NCBI GenBank assembly: GCA_004525885.1
Contig: SPBV01000083.1
Location: 1-7,861 of the forward strand
DNA: 7,861 bases
Source of the DNA: Nitrosomonadales bacterium
Lineage (GTDB): Bacteria > Pseudomonadota > Gammaproteobacteria > Burkholderiales > Nitrosomonadaceae
Direction of reading: 5' to 3'
The notes under the pieces were generated by a model that saw nothing but the letters and a program-made list of their open reading frames with translations, was not told where the DNA came from and ran no database searches. Positions 1-4,867 of this stretch are shown piece after piece; positions within the stretch are counted from its first letter, which is position 1, and each line of letters starts with the position of its first letter. The position numbers and the translations under genes were made by a program.

Positions 1-245
1 AGGATTTTATGGGCGTATGTTTGGTGACCGACATCCCATACCAGCCGATCATGCGGCGTGTTGAACACATAGTGCAGAGCAATTGTTAACTCAATCGTAC
101 CAAGATTAGAGGATAGGTGGCCGCCAGTTTTAGACACTGATTCAATCAGAAACTTGCGTAACTCGTTAGCAAGTTGAGGCAGTGCCTTACGTTCCAACTC
201 ACGTAACTGAGAAGGGTAATTAATGGTATCAAGCAGAGGATACAT
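1..245 (-). CDS. dxs: 1-deoxy-D-xylulose-5-phosphate synthase, N-terminal part (runs off the window)
   Basis: Thiamine-diphosphate enzyme that condenses pyruvate and glyceraldehyde-3-phosphate to make DXP, the first step of the cytoplasmic MEP isoprenoid pathway. The minus strand gives 81 complete codons from the ATG at 245. The protein begins MYPLLDTINYPSQLRELE and contains the family hallmarks: the SKTGGHLSSNLGTIELTIAL segment with the conserved His at residue 43, then WDVGHQTYAHKI near residues 70-81. These line up with the start of E. coli Dxs (about 620 residues), so roughly the first 13% is present. The start is supported by an AGGA Shine-Dalgarno (complement of 251-254), 5 nt before the ATG. 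It lies 56 bp downstream of ispA on the same strand and is probably co-transcribed with it. The 3' end is outside the window, so integrity cannot be judged. Confidence 0.95.
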   Translation of the reverse strand, partial: MYPLLDTINYPSQLRELERKALPQLANELRKFLIESVSKTGGHLSSNLGTIELTIALHYVFNTPHDRLVWDVGHQTYAHKI

Positions 246-301
246 TTAAATCCTAAAAAATAAAGAAATTTTCATTCACTGAGGGGAAAAATATGCTAGC
301 C

Positions 302-1195
302 TCAAAACTCTCGTTGAATAATATAGTCTGTTAATTGTCGCAACCGCACCGCTGCTGAACCAAAAACTTCAAGTGCCTGATATGCATCCTGACGTAACTC
401 CTCGGACAGCTCACGAGCTTGCTTAACTCCCAGAATACTTACATATGTCGGTTTGTTATTATCTGCATCTTTCCCAGCAGTTTTGCCCAAGGTGGCCGTA
501 GTGGCCTCAGTATCAAGTACATCATCCACAACTTGGAATGCAAGACCGATATATTTTGCAAAATGATCAAGATTTTTTAATTGTGAATCATTCAGGCTAT
601 TGCCGCAACAAGCACCTATCATAACAGCAGCACGGATTAATGCTCCAGTCTTGTGTATATGCATAGATTCGAGCTCTGGCAGACTTAATGTTTTTCCAAC
701 GCTAACAAGATCAACTGCTTGCCCACCAGCCATGCCACGTGAACCTGCTGCTTGCGCCAAGCGTTTGATCATATCCAATTGTACTTGAGGAGTGTCTGCC
801 AAACGATATTCTGCTAATAATTGAAAGGCTAAACTCTGTAAGCTATCTCCTACTAGCAAAGCAATGGCTTCATTATATTCCACATGACAAGTAGGTTTAC
901 CTCGCCGCAGTACATCATCATCCATGCAGGGCAGATCATCATGTACTAACGAATATGCATGAATTAATTCTACTGCAACGGCAGCTATGGTTACGCGATC
1001 TTCATCTGCCGCGCTGAGCTCTCCTGCAGCAAAGGCAAGAAGTGGACGTATTCTCTTCCCACCTCCCAGAACAGAAAAACGCATAGCGTCATGCAGACGC
1101 TCTGGCGAGAGTTTTGCAGTGGGAATAAGGGCTTCAAGGGAAGTTTCTATGCGTGCTTGATGGGATCTTGCCCAACCCTGAAAATCATCGATCAT
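302..1195 (-). CDS. ispA: (2E,6E)-farnesyl diphosphate synthase (short-chain polyprenyl synthase)
   Basis: Prenyltransferase that adds isopentenyl diphosphate to DMAPP/GPP to form farnesyl diphosphate, the precursor of quinone side chains, undecaprenyl phosphate and hopanoids. From the ATG at 1195 it is 297 residues, close to the roughly 299 of E. coli IspA. Visible motifs are GGGKRIRP (44-51), the first Asp-rich motif DDLPCMD (86-92), HKTGALI (181-187) and the second Asp-rich motif DDVLD (224-228). All the metal-binding Asp residues are present. The frame stays open upstream to a TTG at 1237, which would add 14 residues (MKPIHSKFSRQLVS). I prefer the ATG because MIDDFQGWAR is where the family homology starts, and it shortens the overlap with xseB from 53 to 11 bp. 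Neither start has a strong Shine-Dalgarno, so translational coupling to xseB is likely. Lies between xseB and dxs, the common proteobacterial order. Confidence 0.95.
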   Translation of the reverse strand: MIDDFQGWARSHQARIETSLEALIPTAKLSPERLHDAMRFSVLGGGKRIRPLLAFAAGELSAADEDRVTIAAVAVELIHAYSLVHDDLPCMDDDVLRRGKPTCHVEYNEAIALLVGDSLQSLAFQLLAEYRLADTPQVQLDMIKRLAQAAGSRGMAGGQAVDLVSVGKTLSLPELESMHIHKTGALIRAAVMIGACCGNSLNDSQLKNLDHFAKYIGLAFQVVDDVLDTEATTATLGKTAGKDADNNKPTYVSILGVKQARELSEELRQDAYQALEVFGSAAVRLRQLTDYIIQREF

Positions 1196-1439
1196 CGATA
1201 CTAGCTGGCGAGAAAATTTTGAGTGTATTGGCTTCAAGAAGGCGCACTTGTTGTTGCGCGTTTTGTAGTGTGGCTTGGCAATATTGAAGTAATTCCGCCC
1301 CGCGTTTGTGTGCTAAGAGCGAAACTTCTAGGGGCATTTGTCCTGCTTCCATTGAAGCTACAATATTTTCTAATTCGGCCAATCCTGCTTCAAAATCTTT
1401 TGGCTGGGACGATTTGACGGGTTTTGAAAATTTTGTCAT
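1185..1439 (-). CDS. xseB: Exodeoxyribonuclease VII small subunit
   Basis: Small subunit of exonuclease VII, which together with XseA degrades single-stranded DNA to oligonucleotides in repair and recombination. From the ATG at 1439 it is 84 residues, typical for XseB (about 70-85). The core KDFEAGLAELENIVASMEAG, then MPLEVSLLAHKRGAELLQYC and a Q-rich helical tail (LQNAQQQVRLLE), matches the XseB two-helix/coiled-coil pattern. The frame extends to a TTG at 1457, which would add MQNKLI; the ATG is more likely. No clear Shine-Dalgarno precedes either start. It is the first gene of the xseB-ispA-dxs cluster, and its stop codon overlaps the start of ispA by 11 bp. The large-subunit gene xseA is not in this window, as usual. 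Confidence 0.93.
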   Translation of the reverse strand: MTKFSKPVKSSQPKDFEAGLAELENIVASMEAGQMPLEVSLLAHKRGAELLQYCQATLQNAQQQVRLLEANTLKIFSPASIDDR

Positions 1440-1489
1440 GATAAGTTTATTCTGCAAATGAAATGCGAGCGATTCCTCAGAAAAAGGTA

Positions 1490-1519
1490 AAAATAACGCA
1501 ATTGACTGGATTAGGTCAA
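1490..1519 (-). promoter_or_regulatory. Candidate sigma70 promoter for xseB-ispA-dxs
   Basis: Read on the minus strand, TTGACC (complement of 1514-1519; 5 of 6 match to TTGACA) is followed after 18 bp by TATTTT (complement of 1490-1495; 4 of 6 match to TATAAT). Transcription would start near 1483, leaving a leader of about 44 nt before the xseB ATG at 1439. It is the best-placed promoter-like sequence upstream of this cluster. The -10 box is only fair, so the call is tentative. Confidence 0.4.
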
Positions 1520-1521
1520 TT
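1500..1521. promoter_or_regulatory. 22-bp palindrome overlapping the xseB promoter (possible operator)
   Basis: Perfect 7-bp arms AATTGAC (1500-1506) and GTCAATT (1515-1521) flank an 8-bp spacer. The element covers the candidate -35 box and most of the spacer of the minus-strand promoter at 1490-1519, which is where a repressor dimer would sit. No regulator family could be assigned from the motif, and the function is inferred from position only. Confidence 0.35.
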
Positions 1522-1602
1522 AAATAAGCAAAAAACTCTTTTAAAATTCTGATTTTCTGCGGTGAATTATGAGTATATCAGAAACGGACAAACCTTCTGC
1601 GA

Positions 1603-1833
1603 TTGGGTGACTTAATCACTAGGCAACATACAGAATTCTATATACGGGAAAGGAAAATTTTTGACATTCAAGGAGATATGGCTTTATTTAGGGGCGAATT
1701 TATCAATGTTGAACAGGCAGCATACAAAGAAACTGAGGAGGAATACGATACAACTTGTAAACAAATTACTGCCGGGCGTTGTGTATTTCGTACTCATGGT
1801 ATCAATGAGACCAGCACTCTTATCAGCCCCTAA
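1603..1833 (+). CDS. Doubtful small ORF, hypothetical protein
   Basis: An open frame of 76 codons if started at TTG 1603, or 51 codons from the ATG at 1678. The ATG has AAGGAG just upstream (1670-1675), but only 2 nt from the start codon, which is too close for normal initiation. The peptide is hydrophilic and acidic in the middle (AYKETEEEYDTT) and has two Cys residues near the end (TCKQITAGRC). I recognise no domain, signal peptide or membrane segment. Codon use is not obviously foreign, though AGG appears three times. An overlapping plus-strand frame (1661-1849) and an antisense frame (1684-1860) are also open, which weakens the case. It may be a lineage-specific small protein, the remnant of a decayed gene, or chance. 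Confidence 0.2.
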   Translation: MGDLITRQHTEFYIRERKIFDIQGDMALFRGEFINVEQAAYKETEEEYDTTCKQITAGRCVFRTHGINETSTLISP

Positions 1834-1994
1834 TAAGAACATGGCATGATGTGCGCTCATGAATTTATACGGCGGAAAATTGAATCACATATTTCTAAAT
1901 CTTAATTCCCGGCTATTGTATTTGAGCACAACAAATTATGCTCTTTTACATTTGTTTTTTTCTTCATACGTTCCTTCATACTCTTGAATTATTA

Positions 1995-2843
1995 ATGCGC
2001 TCTCTTTGGATGCTTGTCTCTGGCTTCCTTTTTAGTTGCATGGGAGCGTTGGTGAAACTTGGTTCGGCGTATTTCTCAAGCACTGAACTGGTGTTCTACC
2101 GCTCAATTATCGGTTTTCTGATTATCTACGCAATAGTCAGTATTCAGCACCTTCCCCTATCCACGTTATACTGGAAAAATCATTGCTGGCGAGGACTATC
2201 AGGACTCGGAGCATTATTGATGTTCTTCTACTGTATTACAAAGTTGCCACTAGCTACGGCTGTAACTCTTAGTTATACATCGCCTCTTTTTCTAACGTTA
2301 TTTACCACCATAATGCTAAAAGAGAGCTTCCATCGACTGCTTGCAGTAGCAGTTGTGATTGGATTTGCCGGTGTGGTTTTACTGTTGGCTCCGTCCTTAC
2401 AAGAAGACCAGTGGAGGGGTGGATTAATCGGCCTAGCTTCTGGTTTTTTTGCTGCTATTGCCTATCTAAATATCAAGCTACTTGGCGACTTAGGAGAGCC
2501 TGATTGGAAAGTGGTATTTTATTTCACGCTAATTAGTACCATTATCACTAGTATTTGGATGGTATTCGATACGTTTCATCCCGTTACACCGTTTAATCTC
2601 CTACTGCTTATGGGTATTGGTATCACCGCGACACTAGCGCAGTTAGCTTTGACACGAGCGTATCGTACTGGGAAAGTATTGGTAGTGGGTGCTTTGGCTT
2701 ACAGTACAGTAGTATTTGCGTGTTTTTGGGGTATCTTGATTTGGGGTGAAATATTATCGTTATCTTCATTGTTTGGTATAGGGCTCATCGTAGCAGGCGG
2801 GCTATTAAGCCTCAGGACTTCTATAAAACCAGTTCGTGGCTAA
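1995..2843 (+). CDS. EamA-family (DMT superfamily) transporter, substrate unknown
   Basis: Inner-membrane protein of the drug/metabolite transporter superfamily, whose members export or take up small metabolites; the substrate cannot be told from sequence. From the ATG at 1995 it has 282 residues, the usual length for two tandem EamA repeats with 10 transmembrane helices. Helix 1 starts LWMLVSGFLFSCMGALVKLG. The first repeat ends with the typical AVTLSYTSPLFLTLFTTIML-KE segment (residues 89-110) and GVVLLLAP (126-133). The second repeat starts around RGGLIGLASGFFAAIAYL (141-158) and ends GIGLIVAGGLLSL (261-273). The frame is open from an ATG at 1938, adding 19 residues (MLFYICFFLHTFLHTLELL). 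I prefer 1995 because MRSLWML is the usual family N-terminus, but neither start has a clear Shine-Dalgarno. Followed after 70 bp by the SpoIIAA-like gene, which seems to have its own promoter. Confidence 0.9.
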   Translation: MRSLWMLVSGFLFSCMGALVKLGSAYFSSTELVFYRSIIGFLIIYAIVSIQHLPLSTLYWKNHCWRGLSGLGALLMFFYCITKLPLATAVTLSYTSPLFLTLFTTIMLKESFHRLLAVAVVIGFAGVVLLLAPSLQEDQWRGGLIGLASGFFAAIAYLNIKLLGDLGEPDWKVVFYFTLISTIITSIWMVFDTFHPVTPFNLLLLMGIGITATLAQLALTRAYRTGKVLVVGALAYSTVVFACFWGILIWGEILSLSSLFGIGLIVAGGLLSLRTSIKPVRG

Positions 2844-2856
2844 TATTAATCAGAAA

Positions 2857-2885
2857 TTGCAGTATTATAAATTATTGCTTATGAT
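2857..2885 (+). promoter_or_regulatory. Possible promoter for the SpoIIAA-like gene
   Basis: TTGCAG (2857-2862), a 17-bp spacer and TATGAT (2880-2885; 5 of 6 match to TATAAT) lie about 30 bp before the ATG at 2914. The -35 box matches only three of six consensus positions. In AT-rich sequence a match of this quality can arise by chance, so support is modest. Confidence 0.35.
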
Positions 2886-2913
2886 CTACTAATACCTTTC
2901 TGAGACAGAATTC

Positions 2914-3258
2914 ATGATTACAATTCAAAAAATCGGGAACTTAGTTAATGTTGCTGTCTTCGGTGAATTTACCCTAGCTGACTATAAGGAGTTCGAGGAT
3001 CAAGTGCTCTTCAGATATCACTTTAATGGCAAGGGAAATCTCCTATTGGATTGGCGGGAAATGTTAAGTTATACTATCGATGTTGCATGGGAAGAAATCA
3101 AATTTATCCGTGAACATGCTAGTGAATTTAACAAAGTTGCAGTTATCACAGATAACCAGTGGCAAGTTTGGAGTGCCTGGGTATCTAATCTTTTTATTGA
3201 CGCCAATATCAGAGTATTTGCTGATTCAGCTGAAGCTAATGTTTGGTTGGAAAATTGA
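2914..3258 (+). CDS. SpoIIAA-like / STAS-SEC14-type small protein
   Basis: A 114-residue soluble protein that resembles the SpoIIAA-like family (Pfam PF11964), a STAS-like alpha/beta fold whose cellular role is mostly unknown. The pattern is an N-terminal beta hairpin (MITIQKIGNLVNVAVFGEFT), an acidic helix (LADYKEFEDQVLF), a strand with the Asp-Trp pair in LLLDWREM (48-55), the characteristic WEEIKFIREHASEFNKVAVI (59-78), and the tail with W-W residues and IRVFADSAEANVWLEN. There is no signal peptide or membrane segment. The start ATG has only a weak upstream GAGACAG. It appears monocistronic: a candidate promoter sits in the 70-bp gap before it and a hairpin follows 20 nt after its stop. 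Calling it an anti-sigma antagonist would go too far, because this family lacks the clear SpoIIAA phospho-serine motif. Confidence 0.8.
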   Translation: MITIQKIGNLVNVAVFGEFTLADYKEFEDQVLFRYHFNGKGNLLLDWREMLSYTIDVAWEEIKFIREHASEFNKVAVITDNQWQVWSAWVSNLFIDANIRVFADSAEANVWLEN

Positions 3259-3278
3259 AACAGAACTTCAAATCTACG

Positions 3279-3304
3279 CACTTGGGTAAAAAGTTACCCG
3301 AGTG
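3279..3304 (+). terminator. Hairpin after the SpoIIAA-like gene, probable terminator
   Basis: An 11-bp stem (3279-3289 with 3294-3304, one G-U pair when read on the plus strand) closes a 4-nt AAAG loop, 20 nt after the stop codon at 3258. The stem contains GGGTAA/TTACCC. The following bases, GTCTTCTATC, are pyrimidine-rich but not a proper U-run, so termination may be weak or Rho-assisted. Confidence 0.5.
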
Positions 3305-3530
3305 GTCTTCTATCTGAGAATAGTTCAGTTTATTTAAGATAATTTGAAAAAGAGTATGTTTTGGTCAAATAAGGTTGATTTTGCAAGATATTTTTTTAAG
3401 AAAGATAGTCTAAGTTAAGTTGGTTCTAAAAGCTGGTGAAAAGGACGACTAAAGGTTGGTTGCCTCATTTTAAGAACATTATTCAGCAAAAAAGATGTTT
3501 TTACCTTCCTAGACGATAATCGCATCTTCA
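3305..3530 (+). other. AT-rich intergenic stretch upstream of the carA promoter
   Basis: I see no ORF of useful length, no RNA gene and no strong repeat here. There is a T-run at 3391-3397, a 7-base word GTTGGTT occurring twice (3419-3425 and 3455-3461), and a short palindrome CGAT-A-ATCG (3514-3522) just upstream of the carA -35 box. The stretch probably serves as upstream promoter DNA. Confidence 0.5.
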
Positions 3531-3559
3531 TTGAGAAAAACTCGTTTTTCGCGTACAAT
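3531..3559 (+). promoter_or_regulatory. Sigma70 promoter of carAB
   Basis: TTGAGA (3531-3536; 5 of 6 match to TTGACA), an ideal 17-bp spacer and TACAAT (3554-3559; 5 of 6 match to TATAAT). Transcription should begin near 3566, giving a leader of about 78 nt before the GTG at 3644. The spacer contains a perfect inverted repeat, GAAAAAC (3535-3541) and GTTTTTC (3544-3550) with TC between. That repeat begins inside the -35 box and could be an operator. This is the best promoter in the window. Confidence 0.7.
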
Positions 3560-3574
3560 TATACGAAGTTAGTG

Positions 3575-3604
3575 AAGCGGGGCGAGCGTTAGCTTGTCCC
3601 GCTT
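3575..3604 (+). promoter_or_regulatory. Hairpin in the carA 5' leader
   Basis: A 13-bp stem, 3575-3587 with 3592-3604, is closed by the 4-nt loop GTTA. It has 11 Watson-Crick and 2 G-U pairs and is GC-rich (AAGCGGGGC on the left arm), in contrast to the AT-rich surroundings. It starts about 9 nt after the predicted transcription start and ends 39 nt before the GTG. Only three T residues follow, so it is not a standard terminator. It may stabilise the 5' end of the mRNA or take part in leader-based control, but the sequence does not decide between these. Confidence 0.5.
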
Positions 3605-3643
3605 TCCACGTCTGGCTCGTATTCAGTATTCAAGGAGTTTTCA

Positions 3644-4786
3644 GTGTTACAGCACTCGTATGCCGTTCTTGTACTCGCTGACGGCACCATTTTTCGTGGT
3701 ATATCAATTGGAGTGGAGGGCATTAGTACGGGTGAAGTAGTTTTCAACACCGCAATGACTGGTTATCAGGAAATCCTCACTGACCCATCCTACTGCCAGC
3801 AGATTGTCACGCTGACTTACCCACACATAGGTAATACTGGTGTTAATCTAGACGATGTGGAATCCGGCAAAGTAAATAAAGTTTATGCTGCAGGATTGGT
3901 AATTCGAGATCTATCATTAAACGCCAGTAATTGGCGGAAAACTCAGACATTAGCAGATTACCTCAAAGAACAAGGTGTAATAGCAATTGCAGAGATTGAC
4001 ACACGTAAACTCACGCGTATTCTACGAGAGAGAGGCGCGCAAGCTGGCTGTCTTATGGCGGGGCGCATTGACGAATCAGAAGCCTTAAAATGCGCTAAAG
4101 AATTCCCCGGTCTGGCTGGAATGGATCTTGCCAAGGTAGTGAGTTGCGATCAACCTTATGAGTGGAATGAAGACGAGCAAGGGTCGGGACAAAACAATCA
4201 AGAAGAGAAAAATCTTCGCCTCCATATTGCTGCATTAGATTTTGGCATCAAACGAAATATTCTAAGGAGGTTAGCGCAGCGAAACTGCAAGGTAACAGTT
4301 CTTCCCGCTCGAACATCAGCTGATGAGATTATTGCGTTACAACCTGATGGTGTCTTTCTCTCTAATGGGCCAGGTGACCCTGAACCTTGCGATTATGCAG
4401 TTGTCACAATCAAAAAATTACTTGAGAGAAAAATACCAATTTTTGGTATTTGCTTGGGACATCAATTATTAGCACTAGCTAGTGGGGCCAAAACTATAAA
4501 GATGAAATTTGGCCATCACGGTGCTAACCATCCGGTACAGGATCTGGACAGCAGGCGAGTTATGATCTCCAGTCAGAACCATGGCTTTGCGGTAGATGCC
4601 AAAACTCTACCAAAAAATTTAAGAGTTACACATGTGTCGTTGTTTGACGATAGTCTACAAGGATTTGAAATAACTGACCGCTTGGCATTCTCTGTTCAGG
4701 GGCACCCAGAAGCAAGTCCTGGTCCACACGATGTCGACTATCTATTTGACCGGTTTGTCAAAATGATCGAGAACCAGAAAAAATAA
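3644..4786 (+). CDS. carA: Carbamoyl-phosphate synthase small (glutaminase) subunit
   Basis: Hydrolyses glutamine and passes ammonia through a tunnel to CarB, which makes carbamoyl phosphate for arginine and pyrimidine synthesis. It has 380 residues, the standard length. The N-terminal CPSase small-chain domain (about 1-150) shows GEVVFNTAMTGYQEILTDPS. The class I amidotransferase domain (about 195-376) shows FLSNGPGDP, the nucleophile elbow GICLGHQLLALA with catalytic Cys270, SSQNHGFAV, and HPEASPGP with catalytic His354 and Glu356. The triad is complete. The start is GTG at 3644, supported by AAGGAG (3632-3637) 6 nt upstream; the next in-frame residues LQHSYAVLVLADGTIFRG fit the family N-terminus. 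carB follows after 81 bp on the same strand, so the two form a carAB operon driven by the promoter at 3531-3559. Confidence 0.97.
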   Translation: MLQHSYAVLVLADGTIFRGISIGVEGISTGEVVFNTAMTGYQEILTDPSYCQQIVTLTYPHIGNTGVNLDDVESGKVNKVYAAGLVIRDLSLNASNWRKTQTLADYLKEQGVIAIAEIDTRKLTRILRERGAQAGCLMAGRIDESEALKCAKEFPGLAGMDLAKVVSCDQPYEWNEDEQGSGQNNQEEKNLRLHIAALDFGIKRNILRRLAQRNCKVTVLPARTSADEIIALQPDGVFLSNGPGDPEPCDYAVVTIKKLLERKIPIFGICLGHQLLALASGAKTIKMKFGHHGANHPVQDLDSRRVMISSQNHGFAVDAKTLPKNLRVTHVSLFDDSLQGFEITDRLAFSVQGHPEASPGPHDVDYLFDRFVKMIENQKK

Positions 4787-4867
4787 GTTAAACCAAGAAA
4801 TGAAGGTATACGTGAAAAAACCCAATAGGATTATTTGTATTATCGTGAGTAATGTAGTTAGAAAAAC

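Larger units (their letters stand above)
1440..1994. other. Gene-poor region between divergent xseB and the EamA transporter gene
   Basis: This stretch of about 555 bp has no gene I recognise. The xseB side (1440-1600) is AT-rich. It holds the candidate promoter and palindrome at 1490-1521, plus a second inverted repeat, TTCTGAT (1547-1553) and ATCAGAA (1577-1583), separated by 23 nt. The middle (about 1600-1860) has short overlapping ORFs on both strands: 1603-1833 plus, 1661-1849 plus, and a 58-codon minus-strand ORF at 1684-1860 that would start MSAHHAMFLLGADKSAGLID and carry one hydrophobic stretch. None has a convincing ribosome-binding site or a recognisable domain. From 1860 to 1994 I see only AT-rich sequence leading to the transporter gene, with no promoter better than chance. 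Confidence 0.6.

Noticed and set aside
600..1417. Plus-strand open frames at 600-788 and 1223-1417
   Set aside because: They are antisense to ispA and xseB, which are clearly real.
1569..1610. Tiny ORF MSISETDKPSAIG
   Set aside because: 13 codons, no Shine-Dalgarno and no downstream gene it could lead; it could be the start of a decayed gene, but nothing in the following frames supports that.
1880..1908. TTGAAT plus TAATTC as a promoter for the EamA gene
   Set aside because: The -10 box matches consensus at only two of six positions; not better than chance in AT-rich DNA.
3069..3289. Open frames overlapping the SpoIIAA-like gene on both strands (3069-3281 minus, 3080-3289 plus)
   Set aside because: The 2914-3258 frame has clear family features; the others have no start signals or recognisable content.
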